Shown here one piece after another: positions 22,776 through 33,764 of a stretch of DNA of 64,000 nucleotides. The position numbers were made by a program, and so were the translations under genes. The stretch comes from Neoceratodus forsteri. Lineage: Eukaryota > Chordata > Ceratodontiformes > Ceratodontidae. Positions within the stretch are counted from its first letter, which is position 1; every line of letters begins with the position of its first letter. The notes beneath the pieces were generated by a model, which was not told where the DNA came from, made no database searches, and saw only the letters and a program-made list of their open reading frames with translations. The stretch spans positions 824,292,501 through 824,356,500 of the forward strand of contig CM057459.1 in NCBI GenBank assembly GCA_016271365.2. The letters run 5' to 3'.

Positions 22776-24441
22776 TGTTGCATCCTGGCTGGTACCACAA
22801 TATTTTAATATTACCAATTTAAAGGAAAGCAAAACTAACAGAGATTAGTGAAGATCTTGATGGCCTACTGATACTTAGCAATTACACTGAGTTGATACGG
22901 ATCACTTGAGGTTTTCTAACTTACATCCTTCTTATTTGTGTAGCTCCAGAAAATCTGACAGTGGATTTTTTGTAAAAGAGCCGGCATGACAGGCTCTTTC
23001 CTTCAAATCAACTGATCAAGCAGTATGGCTATACTTCTGTATTATCAGGCTCCTCGGTGTTCCGGACAGGCAATGGCTATTAGAGGTAGCACAGAAAAAG
23101 CAATATTTGACTTTGGTGGAGTGAAGGTATTTATGTGCAATGATTATGCCCTAGTGACCCAGGCATACCAACCAAAGTATGCTATGTTTTTAGAAGACTA
23201 ATGCTAGCACACTCAAAGAACATCACAATACCTTGCCAGTATTGTCAAATGTGAAATAAATCCAGATGTATTCAGGTACAATACAGAACAAGCAAGGAAG
23301 ACATTGGGAGCTAAGGCAGGGTGTTTGTGAGCTCTGTTTCTAAAGGTTCACAAGAGATGTATCTATAGTTACAGACCCAGGATCCCACCTACCTCAATAT
23401 ATTTTGTACCAAAGGAGCCCAGCTTTGCATAATCCCTGACAACATGCAGAAGAATGTTTAGACCAAAGGTACAGAGGTAGCAGATGACAATGAGCATTAT
23501 GGATTTAGATATATTGGGAATTATGCAATGGCAACGAAAGAATCTTGGGCTTTGATTGGTCAGTACCCACCATCACCAGTGATGTTATCTCAGTATAGCA
23601 TTACTGTATTAATGTTCAGCAGTGAGACAACCTCATTAAAAAGAAAAATCACTGCACCCCATCTCCACTGATGACACACTTCCTTGCAGTAGTGGACAGC
23701 AAAGCTGTCACAGCTTCACCACCCCCCAAACAGCAATTCCATACCTCACTGTGCCAGTCATACCAAATATTGTACTTCACCATATGAATTAAATTAATGT
23801 TCATGGTAGCTTTTTTACCCTAAACCAAGCAACTTCAGTGAATTGTGTATACCGTAACTGATGGTCGCTCATTTCACTGAAGCCATTCGAATAGGTGAAG
23901 GAAAACATTAAATCAAAATGAAGGTTATTCTGTACACTGAAAATAAGAAGTGCACATTCCCATCATGTTCGTCCTGCACACACCAACATAAGTTTAATTG
24001 AAATCAAACTGAAGCCATCAGAGGAAATGGCTTTTCCTCCTCTTTCTGTGCTGCAGCTCCAAAATCGATAATGCGTCCACAGGCTCAGCAACCACAGAAA
24101 AAAGCAATAAACAATTAGACACACAAGAAATAAAAAGAAAAAACTAGAAATACAGCCCAGTTGATCGAGCACCTGAATGGGCCATGGGGGTAGTGGGGAT
24201 CATGTGAAAGAGAACAGTAACACCGCAGAACAGTAAAAGTATGAGAAGCCTTCAGAGGCCTGGACAAGCACCATAATAAAGTAGGAGTTCTACCTACTTA
24301 TGGATTAATATTATGGACCTTTTTCACAACATATACCTTCACACACAAAACTCAGAAAAAATGAATAAAAATGTTTTTGTTCTTTTTTTTCTTTTGTTAA
24401 TCTAACGTCATTAGAGCATTAATATCAGATTGTGGTGTTAT

Positions 24442-24526
24442 GCTGGGATAATATTATTTTTGGGAGTTGGATGCACTCAGACTGTAGCCTTGTGCCCAAC
24501 CACACAAAACATGATGTTATCCCAGC
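24442..24526. repeat. 10 bp inverted repeat
   Basis: GCTGGGATAA at 24,442-24,451 and TTATCCCAGC at 24,517-24,526. No transposon-like duplication was seen at the edges. Confidence 0.5.
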
Positions 24527-25929
24527 TTGACACACACCCTGCTGTGCATTATTGCTTAAGTATCAAAGACAACCTATTAAAATGAATGTGAATTTCCTGT
24601 GCTATATTGCAATGTACTGTATCTAAATATTCTACATCATGTCGCTGGCAACCATACTAGTGTGACAAGACTCAAAACCCCTTGACTGGTCATGGTGCAA
24701 GACAATATACCAATGGAGGTTTCAATTTGTCAGATAGCACCCACCTCATTTTACAGGAGAGGACAATATAAACAATACACTGCATTTTGGGCACTGCTTC
24801 ATCTTTTCACTGGTCATAATCAACTTAAATCCTTAAGATAACCACATTTTCTGGATTGCCCATACTGCCAAAGACTGAGCAGCACACTTTCATGATGTGC
24901 AAGAATTTGATCTTTTACCCAAGAAAGTGTTGGCTTGAGTTGATTTAATAATACCTCACTGATCACTGCCTCCACCTCTTTCTTTCCTCTCCATCATGCT
25001 TCTTCTGCCCTTGCCACTGTTTCACTCTTTCTCCCTCCCTATCCCTAGTCTCCATCCCCACTGTTTCATCCCCTTCCCACCCTTTTTAAATCCTACAATC
25101 TACCTCTTACAGTTCATTATAGTCTCCCCTCCTCCCCTCTCTAAACCTGGACTCCCCCCCCCCGATACCTCTCCACTTCTTGTTGTACTGTAGTTATTTT
25201 TCTTTTTATTGAAAACACAAATACAGAAAATACACCCATACAGTATGAGATTGCTCACATGTATGGACAGCAAGGCTAGGCCTGATGAATACATATCTTT
25301 CATCAGTAGATCTGGCCTATGTGTGAAAGAGTTCTGATCCTTAGTATAGTACTAGGCAGCTACTAAATGATATGTCTGCCAGCTAGTGATTTAGAAGTTG
25401 CAAAAACAGTGGATAGTGACTGCATAGAGTGACAGAGTATTCCTATTTCTACAACAACAATACAACTAACCTCTTACTGAACTACAAACAACTCTTCTGT
25501 ATCCCAGCTTGCAGAGATCTATTTATGTGGACTGACAGGACATACTCTATATATGGATGTACTATAGAGAGTAATGGGGATCTCACACATTATCATGGCA
25601 ATGGCAAACTATGGAGTGTAAAAAGGGCCAAACAGATATTATATCTTGTCTGTGGTCTTGATGACATAATTAGAAAGTTTTATAAATGTCTTCAGCTGTC
25701 CCACCACCTAGAGCCATTCAGCCATAGTGGGGACCCATTGTGTTCTCAATTGCTAAGCAAAAGTCTTTTGCTGACACCCCACTGCTGTGACCTGTTGTGC
25801 CTTTGGAGAGTTTTTGGGGTGCCATCTGTGCAGCATCCCAGCAGTAATAAGGGACACGCTCCTGCAGGTCTGTGCCTATTATTCTTCACCTATCTGTACA
25901 TTATCTTGCCAGAAGGGATGAATTAGAAC

Positions 25930-28416
25930 AACTCCAAAGTGTATGAAAGAGGTGGACTGCTGGTTGTCCACATCTCCAACAGAGGTCATGATTCATAAGC
26001 TCTGGATTTTTAATGACCTGCAGTGTTCTGTACCACCTTAGTAGAGCTTTGTTCAAAATCAGGTATCTTCTGCATCCTTGCAGTCTTTCTGTAGTCTGTT
26101 ACAGTGATGGGCCCATTTGGACTCAGTGATGATGGCATCCAGCTCATAGTGCCAATAAGTCCTAGCCTTAAGGGTCTGGTCTGACGGTATCTCTAAGAGC
26201 ATGGTATATATGACTAGCTCATCCTTTTCTTGAGCTTTTTCTGGATCTGTATAGATTGTGAGAACTGAGTGCCTATACTGCGGAGACATTGGCTGGACAG
26301 GGGCTAGTGGTTCCCACACTTTGAACATTACCACATGGCTTTCATTTCCATTCAAGTGCTTTGGTGGTTTTCCCCTTGTGAGAAAACCATTCTTTATGGG
26401 TGCATATTGAAGGCTACTGCTTATCCTCAAACTCACCCCCAATTGCTATCTATTGTATCCTATGCAGATGAAGGATCACATCCCTGTTCTGTGGGTACAT
26501 CCAAAGGTCTTTCTTAGGGATTTGGAAGTGGGCCACCAAGGAGGAGAAGGAATCCACAGTGGTAGTGCTGAGTATATAGAGGTCTTTGACCATTCTGATG
26601 CCTTGTGCTTCCCAAGTTTTCCAGTATATTGCATACCCCCAGTCTGTATTAACGGGATCCCCCAGAGTGGTGTATAGGGATTGGGTGGGATGTGCTGAAA
26701 TGATCTTGTGCAGTTTGTCCCACTACCTGGTGGTGATATCTATGATGGGGAAAGATAAGCTGACCTCCTTCAGCTAGCATACAGGGATATAAGTGGGAGA
26801 TGTCCCCAGAGTGTGGATTCTACCTTTAGCCATAATGGTGTATGGACTGGGAACTGAGAACCATATACTGTGTGGGCTGAGATGAAACCACGTGGTAAAC
26901 TGGAAACTAGGGGAAGCCCCAGCCTCCCTTGCTTCTGGCTTTTCAGTTTGGCCCTGTTATAGCTAGGTGGTTTGTCTTCCCATATAAAGTGGCCTATCAT
27001 GGTATCTACCTTATGGAATGATTTAGAAAGAATCCAGAACAGTAGGTGAGACATCAAGTGTAGAAATTTTGGGGCCATGATTGGTTTGATGACAGCTATT
27101 TTTCCAGCCAGGGAGAGGGAAGTACTTTCTACCTTTCCAGTTCAAGTTTTCTGAAGCCTATTAGAGGGTCAAGATTCAAAGGTATCATCTTAGAAAGGTA
27201 TTGATGTAATTTAATACCTAGATACTGTAGATAATACCCTCTGGTGCCTGTTAATCCAGAGCAAGTGCTGAAAGCATGGTGGCAGAGCACTTAGGGTTCA
27301 AAGGCAGGACCTCAGTCTTTCTCTGATTGACCCTAAGCCCCGAGATGATGGAACGTGTGTGGAAAATGAGTAGTACATGTTAGACTGATTGATCTGCCTC
27401 TGACAGGGTGATGAGCAAATCATCAACATACAGGAATGTTTTGTGATCTTCATTCCCCACCTGAACTCCATGAATGGATGCTTTTCTCTTATGGCTATTG
27501 ACAGGTGCTCACTAGCCATCACAAATAGCAGGAGAAACAAGGGGAACCCTCGTCTAGTTCTTTTATGAAGGGGGAAGGAAGAGGACCTCAGGCCATTCAT
27601 GAGGACTGATGCTTTGGGTGAGGATTATCAAAGATTAACTAACTCTTTAAAAACACACCCTATGCCCATTTATTCCAATGTATCTTGCAGATAGATCCAT
27701 TCAATGGAATCAAAGGCCTTTTTGAAATCCACCACTATTTCAGCAGTAGGGGAGGGACTGGTCTGCACATTATGTATTAGGGATGTAAGTGTTCTGAGAT
27801 TATCTGAACTAAACCAACCATTAATAAATTCTACTTAAGAAGGATAACTCAAACCTAATAGGACTTTCTCTAATCTGAGTGCCAGAACTTTTGCCAGTAT
27901 TTTGGTATCAGCATTTATAAAAGAAATAGGGTGGTAGCTGCTTGGTAGGCTGGGATTCTTACCCCTCTTAGGGAGAACAGTGATCACTGCCTTCTGCATG
28001 GAAAAAGGCATCATACCTTGTTGCTGGGAGGCAAGGAACACTCACTGTAGATATGGAGCAATGTCTTCACAAATGGGCAGATAGAAGTCAATTGGAAACC
28101 TGTTCCCCCTCGGCGCCCAGTGGGGATTCATGGATCTGATAGCCTGCTGAATTCCCTTCAGGGATACTGGTGCCTTCAGCTCTGATCCTTGTGCAGAGGA
28201 GACCATGGAGATTGGGAAAGAGTCCAGGAAGTTCGTGGCAATCCCCACTGCTGGAGGGCTGGAGGAGTCATGTAAGTTTTCATAAAACTGCTTCACAGCA
28301 GAGTTTATGCCTTCAGGAGTTCAATAAGGGTATAGGATGCATCCTGCAATCCTCTTATGGCCTTTGCAGCTTGTCTACTTTTCAGGTTGAAGGCTAATAG
28401 TTTACTGGATTTCTCT
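25930..28416 (-). pseudogene. L1-like number 1 ORF2, RT and C-terminal part (broken)
   Basis: Sense order from 28,416 down: EKSSKLLAFNLKSR, then SMNPHWAPRGNRFPIDFY near 28,120, KAVITVLPKRGKNPSLPSSY, HPISFINADTKILAKVLALR, a decayed motif A, SFPLHKRTRRGFPLFLLLF near 27,540 and TFLYVDDLLITL near 27,430. The last is an intact YVDD box one frame away from its neighbours. Then come HFIWEDKPPSYNRAKLKSQ, GIRMVKDLYILSTT, SSLVAHFQIPKKDLWMYPQN, ELVIYTMLLEIPSDQTLK and the zinc-knuckle near 25,960. At least six frameshifts or stops are visible. Confidence 0.85.
26250..26500 (+). repeat. Inverted L1 fragment inside L1-like number 1
   Basis: The plus strand here matches the minus (sense) strand of L1-like number 2 at about 35,010-35,210, for example ATGGCTTTCATTTCCATTCA and TGGTGGTTTTCCCCTTGTGA. 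In number 2 the segment is sense RT-thumb coding (IQVLWWFSPCE, WVHIE). In number 1 the flanking sense coding on both sides is on the minus strand, and its own copy of the region is at 26,770-27,078. So about 250 bp of L1 sequence sits here in reverse. Confidence 0.7.
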
Positions 28417-29110
28417 CCATCCTCTAGGGGTGGGCAAAAGCTGTTTTTTTCCACCATAGTGGAACTTCCACAAATTTTGCAACATTCACAGAAGTTTCCA
28501 AACTTCTACCTGTGGTGGAGCGGAAAACTTCTGAAAGATTTTGGGCACATTTCACAGACATTCTGCTCACCTAGATGGCAGGTGTGAAAAAAGAAAAAAA
28601 ACAGACTGTCCTGTGGTGCCTCTATCCAGTGCTGTCCCCAGCCCTACCCGAAATAAAAATAAAATGCCTGGTGGCTAGTGATCCCTCCTCCACCCGATAA
28701 CCCATCTGACATTAGTTAAAAATTGCCCAAATTCCCCATAATTCCTGGTGTTCGCGGCCCTCATCATCCATCACCCACCTGACATTTAAAAAATAGCGTC
28801 CCCTGTAAGCCCTGGTTGCTAGTGGTCCTCTACCCAATCACCCACCCAAACACATCATGTCAACACCCCATCCCAATCCCCACCATACAGTTACTGACAA
28901 AATAAAATCAAAATAAATTATTTCTCCCTGGTGGTCTATTGACCCTTCCTCCCTACTCCCAAACAATTAATAAGACATTTATTCCCAATCCCTGGTGGTC
29001 TATTGTCCCCCCACACACCCCCATTCTTTCAAGCAATGTGCCTCCAGTCCCAGCCCCCCATCCCAAACCCAAGCAGGCCACTGGCACAGCCCACCTCTCT
29101 CCTCCATGGC

Positions 29111-29180
29111 TGGCAGCCCACTGATATTATGAATGAATGAGTGCACGCCTTTGGTGTGCATACTTCATTCATTCATAATA
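29111..29180. repeat. Central palindrome of the foldback element
   Basis: CCCACTGATATTATGAATGA on the left and TCATTCATAATATTAGTGGG on the right, separated by about 30 bases that include GTGCAC and GTGCAT. Confidence 0.85.
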
Positions 29181-29349
29181 TTAGTGGGCTGCCAGCTGCA
29201 GAGGACAGAGGTGGATTTTTCCGGTGGCCTTCTTAGGTTTGGGATGGGGGGAGCGGGGTGGGACTGGAGAGACATTGCCTGCAGGGGTGGGGGTGTGGGG
29301 GTTACACTATACCACCAGGGATTGGGAAAGAATGTTTTATTAATGTGTT

Positions 29350-29935
29350 AGGATAGGGAAGGAGGGTCACTAGACCACCAGGGAGAAATATTTATTTTGA
29401 TTTTATTTTGTCAGCAACTGTATGTGGGGATTGGGATGGGAGGTGTTGACATGATGTGGTTGGGTGGGTGATGGGGACCACTAGCCACCAGGGCTTATAT
29501 GGATGCTTTTAAATATAAAGTGGATGATGGATTGGGAGGGACCTCAGCCACCAGGGATTATGGGATTTGGGCCCTTTTTATTAAGTTTGTGTGGGGAGGG
29601 ACCACTATCAACCAGGGCTCAGATGTATGCTTTTTTTTTTAAATGTGAGGTGGGTGATGGATGTGGGAGGGACTGCTAGCCATTAGGGATTACAGGGGAT
29701 TCAGGCATTTTTTTATTAATTTCAGGGGGGTTATCAAGTAGGGGGAGGGATCACTAGCCACCAGGGCTTACAGGGATGCTTTTTTTTAAAATGTCGGGTG
29801 GGTGATGGATGGGGGGAGGGACAGCTAGCCACCAGGGATTATTGGGCATGTGGGCAATTTTTTATTAATTTCAGGTGGGTTATCAGGTAGTGGGAAGGAC
29901 CACTAGCCACCAGGGATTACCAGGGAAGCTTTTTT
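29350..29935. repeat. Eight CCACCAGGGATTA-type units in foldback right arm
   Basis: GGGAGGGACCACTAGCCACC-like units followed by AGGGMTTA recur near 29,350, 29,473, 29,538, 29,596, 29,666, 29,741, 29,815 and 29,897. Most are spaced 60-80 bases apart, alternating with T-runs. The left arm has about five complementary units, so the arms differ in copy number. Confidence 0.75.
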
Positions 29936-30070
29936 TTATTTATTATAGGAGAGGCGGAATTTCTGCAAAAGTTCGGAAAATGATTTCAAAATTTTGGCAG
30001 ATGAGAAAGTCTGACTTTCGCTTCAGTTCTGCCAGCAAAAGTTTGTTTCTCACACACCCCTACCACCCTC

Positions 30071-31300
30071 CCATGATAAGTAGCACAACTTTCTGAGGGT
30101 TAACTCAGCCTTCCAGTTTAAGAGATCATTAAATTTAGTGCTGTTGCTGTTAAACTGTGCAATTAGTGAGGTGGTTGGAGAGGGGGCTGCCTATTTATAC
30201 CATTTCTCTGTGTCTTTTAATTATTTCTCTAGAGTAGCCATCACTGCTTTTGGCTTCTGCGTCTGTGCATGGAATAAGTCATGATGCTAACCCTTAGCGT
30301 GATCTTAAAAGGCTTCCATAATGCTGAGTCAGACACTTCCCAGTATCATTTATCTTACAGTAGTGACTGACCTCCTGTTTGAGCCAGGGAGGAATTCTGG
30401 ATCTTTGAGAGTAGAAAGTCTAGTCTTCATGACTGTGACATCTTTTGTGGAGTGTCCCATAGAAACTAGACTGCCAGAAGGGCATGATTTGATATATGAT
30501 GGGGTATATCGCAGCCTCTGCTGTCTGGGCAATAAGGGAAAGGATACTAGCCACAGCTCAATTCTACTGGATGTCCTCTGTGTGGAACCGAGAAGCAGGT
30601 ATAATCATATACTCTAGGGTGCTGTCTCCTCCATGCATCTGTTAGCTGATACACCATCATAAACTGTTCCACTGCTTTACCCACATTTCAGTTGGTTTCC
30701 ACCTCCTCTTTACTCAGAAAACAGTTTGTTCTAGTAGTGAATTAGTTGATCAACCTGTCTGCATTGGCAGAGTCTCAGGATCCAGTGTGGCCCAGGTAAC
30801 TGGGTGAGTATCTAGGGCCTCATCTGTGCTTGTGACTTGCTGGATGGGAGATTCATGTGAGAGGCAGCCTTGGCCCACCACTAGCGCAATGTACTGCACA
30901 GTCTGTATTTTACTGGACTGGGCCTGCTGGCTCTCACTCAGTAATCCTCCAGAGGGGTAAAACAGTTGTTTTCCAGGGCTGGTGGGGTAGTCCCTGAGGA
31001 GGACTGAGAGTCGTTGCTGTGGCTCTGGCTACAGGACCTCACTTGTGGTGATTGATCTCATTTCTTTCACCTCTGGCTTTCTTTGCTTGTTTTATCATAT
31101 TTTGCTTTAGGAGAGGTAGCCAAGGGCTGTTGTCCATTGGCAGGAAAAGTAGAGGAGGACCCTGTCTCTGGCTCAGGTTGTGAGATGTTCTGGGGCCAGG
31201 GTGATGTCCTATTCTTCAGACTGCCCTGTCATTGCCCCATTGGCTTGACAGGTGGTATTTGTCCCAATTTATCTGAGAGGCCTATTTTACCAAAAATCTT
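30071..31300 (-). pseudogene. L1-like number 1 ORF2, endonuclease part (badly decayed)
   Basis: Sense residues near 30,600-30,350 read RTSSRIELWLVS, then MGHSTKDVTV at the place of the L1 EN block SDHxPV. Next to the foldback edge, FNDLLNWKAELTLRKLCYL matches the helical linker between EN and RT. The N-terminal EN catalytic blocks toward 31,300 cannot be read with confidence. It supports continuity of the L1 across the foldback insertion. Confidence 0.6.
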
Positions 31301-31339
31301 TCTGCAGTTTTAGGGTTTTGAATGAATGGGAAATGCCAT

Positions 31340-32040
31340 TGGATGAAAATCACAGGGTGGTGGAATATCAGGGGAAATACTAGAGTTCCAGATCAGCACG
31401 TATCTTCCATGCTGTGTTGAAGGCCCAGTCTCATTCTATGAGGGCAGGAGAGAAGTCCACAAATACTCAAATTTTGTGCTCCTGTGTATGAGAATATTCT
31501 TTTCTCTGGCTGCTTGTATTGTCTGCTCTTTTGACTAGAAATGGAGGAAGCCAGCAAGGACAGGTTGAGGTTGGACCTCAAGGATGTTTTGGCATCAGTG
31601 AGCAATAAATGTGGTTGAGTTGTTGCAGTGCAGGCCATCTGCAAGACAAGTCAGGGAGGATCATCTGAGAAATTTCACAGTATTCAGTCCCTTTGGGAAG
31701 CCCACAAAATGTATATTATTTCACCTGCTGTGATTATCCAAGTCTTCCACCCTATCCCACAGCAAAGACAGTGCATGGTCCTGCTCCCTGATGTATTGCA
31801 CGAAGAGATCCATCCTGTCTTCTGTATCCATGATGGGCTTCTCAGACACATTGACTCTCTGAGACAGATCCACTATGTCAGCAGATGTGCTTTGGGTCAC
31901 CAGTTCTAGTTTCCTTATTTGAGCCATCAGCATTTCAAACACATTTTTGATTTCTTTCCAGTTCGGATTCCCTACCACTGGATGAGCAGTCATTATCATG
32001 GGGGCCCCTTCCCACATGAACAGAGAAGCTATACAGGAAG
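31340..32040 (-). pseudogene. L1-like number 1 ORF1, RNA-binding chaperone (broken)
   Basis: The 32,017-31,721 frame shows a heptad pattern (IKNVFEMLMAQIRKLELV, IVDLSQRVNVSEKPIMDTED) ending in LLWDRVEDLDNHSR. It matches the coiled coil and the start of the RRM-like domain (RVEDLENRSRRNN) of L1 ORF1 proteins (Transposase_22). The C-terminal part is at 31,644-31,393 in another frame. ORF1p trimerises and coats LINE RNA. Confidence 0.75.
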
Positions 32041-32250
32041 GAGTTTCAGTGGTGAAGAGCTGCTGGAGTCATAACCGAAGCAGGCTATAGTCAGATATGG
32101 AGGATCACCAGATTAGTGGCTGACAGGCTAGGTTGCTACTGTTGGGTTGTACGCTGGTAAATCCAAGGATGATGAAGTATTTTTCTTGAAGAAGTTCAGA
32201 GCTCTGGAGTTAGGCTGCCTTCTTCATGGCTGCCAATATGCTTCTCCACT

Positions 32251-33764
32251 TCTGAAACTCTGCTAATGTAAATTTAACTGTCTCATGTTACTTATCATTC
32301 ATTTGCTCTTGATGTTGAGAGATGTTAAGCTCAAACCATGCCTCTTTGTTAACTTCTCCATCCCACTACAAATGGGCTAAATGTTTTCCTCTGAATGCCA
32401 CACATCTGTTCCACAATCTCAACCAGATAAATCTGTGGGCCCTTCAACTCCAGCCTGACATTCTGGTCACCACTGACTTCTGGCTCCTTGACCCCTTGGC
32501 AATGCTGATGAAAAGACCCTGAATTATGTGATCCACAGACAGGACCATGGGTTCCACAGGAGCAGCATAGCTTTATATGTGTATCATGGCCTCAACTGTG
32601 ATGTGACTCAGTCTGCTGTCCCCTCCTCCTACAAACTTTTACTGTGCAGACTCACTTTCCCTCCTCTTTGCCCATTTAATTAGAGATTAAGGCTTCCTTA
32701 ACAGCCAAACTCTTTTTCTAATGTCCTGTCTTCCTTCTCCTCCCTTGTGTCTATGGTGAACTCCTGCTACAGTATTTGGTTACCTCAAACCTGAGTTGAC
32801 TCTCCAGTCCCTTTAGCCTCACTCAACACTATATTACTGAGCATATTTACTTCAGTGCCCTTTCAGGAAAATACTCAACGACTGAGTGGATAGTCTTCTC
32901 CCACAACTTTATTTTTGAGACTGGCACCCACCTGGATACTTTCAGTTCCCAGTGAAAGTTATACTGCATCCAAAAGTTACCGCACTACAACTCCACAAAG
33001 TTTATCTGCACTAGGTTGCTCATATCACTTGACCTGTCCTGTCTGTAAAAATCTTTGTTATACTAATTGTTTCACTGTCTTTCTGTATCAACTGATAAAG
33101 ATGACACACTATACTATGTTCCGGAACAAATTACCTGTCTCCAGGGATAAACATGACTAACCGCAATTAGAAGGTTGATTCTTTGGCCTCTCCTTGATAT
33201 CTGCAGTGCTCAGTAAATAGTTTAAGCCAATGACTCTGCCTGGCATCACTACAAGGTGTCTATGTCCCCTGAAGATGTGGACCAACTCCTACATTCCAGC
33301 AAGTAGGTCACCAGAAAGTCCTAGACAAACTATTTCTCAAATAACCTGTAGATCAATCTTAGTTACCTGAAAATGTTTTGGAAAGTGTTTTACTCCGTTT
33401 TTGACACTCCAGCCCAGTTGTTCACCCAAGAACTCAGGTTAGAAATGTTCTTACCTATTACACTCTTGTGGTACCCTCAGCTTGTAAGGATTAGTTCACC
33501 TACTGCTCCCTTCCTGGCCTCCTCACCCTTTCTACACTGTGACCCCAGTCTTTTTTCCTATCAAAACATATCCTCCTTCTTTACTTCTCCACCTCAAACT
33601 TCATCTCTTTCTCCCACATATTCCAGCTGTCACTACATCTTCCCTACACTTTGCAACTCTTATATAAGTCATAGCCTGATGGTTGAAGCTTGCCCCAAAC
33701 ATATTAATTTATCCCCTGCTATTGCTATGCTTATCACTACCCTACTCAACCTTTCTTTCCTTTA
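32251..33764. other. Anonymous sequence between two L1 copies
   Basis: Pyrimidine-rich, with no recognised domain. The 130-residue frame at 33,373-33,765 plus is low-complexity (S, T, P, F, L) and ends against the L1 tail. The left edge may include the 5' untranslated region of L1-like number 1. Confidence 0.45.

Larger units (their letters stand above)
22621..25194. other. Anonymous AT-rich sequence with hairpins
   Basis: No coding frame with a domain. Two inverted repeats are listed separately. A run of ten C lies at 25,155-25,164. I looked for a GIY-YIG domain continuing the upstream PLE and did not find one. Confidence 0.45.
28425..30062. mobile_element. hAT-like foldback element, 1.64 kb
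   Basis: The left end begins TAGGGGTGGGCAAAAG and the right end is the reverse complement of TAGGGGTGTGTGAGAA. Flanking 8-mers are CCATCCTC (28,417-28,424) and CCACCCTC (30,063-30,070), 7 of 8 identical, as expected for a hAT 8 bp target duplication. The two arms are long inverted repeats meeting at a palindrome at 29,111-29,180. The left arm carries CCTGGTGG-type units and the right arm their complements CCACCAGG. No transposase. L1 coding continues on both sides. Confidence 0.85.
25195..32250 (-). mobile_element. Tx1/L1-like LINE number 1, interrupted
   Basis: An L1-group LINE on the minus strand. In sense order it has an ORF1 (32,040-31,340), an EN-RT ORF2 (about 31,300-25,930) and a 3' end with an AATAAA-type signal (25,195-25,215). 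A C-terminal CxxC zinc-knuckle (CWRCGQPAVHLFHTLWSC) supports the L1/Tx1 type. A hAT-like foldback element (28,425-30,062) splits ORF2, and a short inverted L1 piece (26,250-26,500) lies in the 3' part. Without the foldback it is about 5.4 kb. The 5' end is uncertain. Confidence 0.85.

Noticed and set aside
25429..25926. 165-residue plus-strand open frame, one of the longest isolated ones
   Set aside because: It lies antisense to the 3' end of L1-like number 1, whose zinc-knuckle coding ends at about 25,930 on the minus strand. No domain is visible and it shows no gene context.
29350..29935. Regularly spaced CCACCAGG units as a CRISPR-like array
   Set aside because: The spacers are themselves similar, the units sit in one arm of a hAT-like foldback, and complements fill the other arm.
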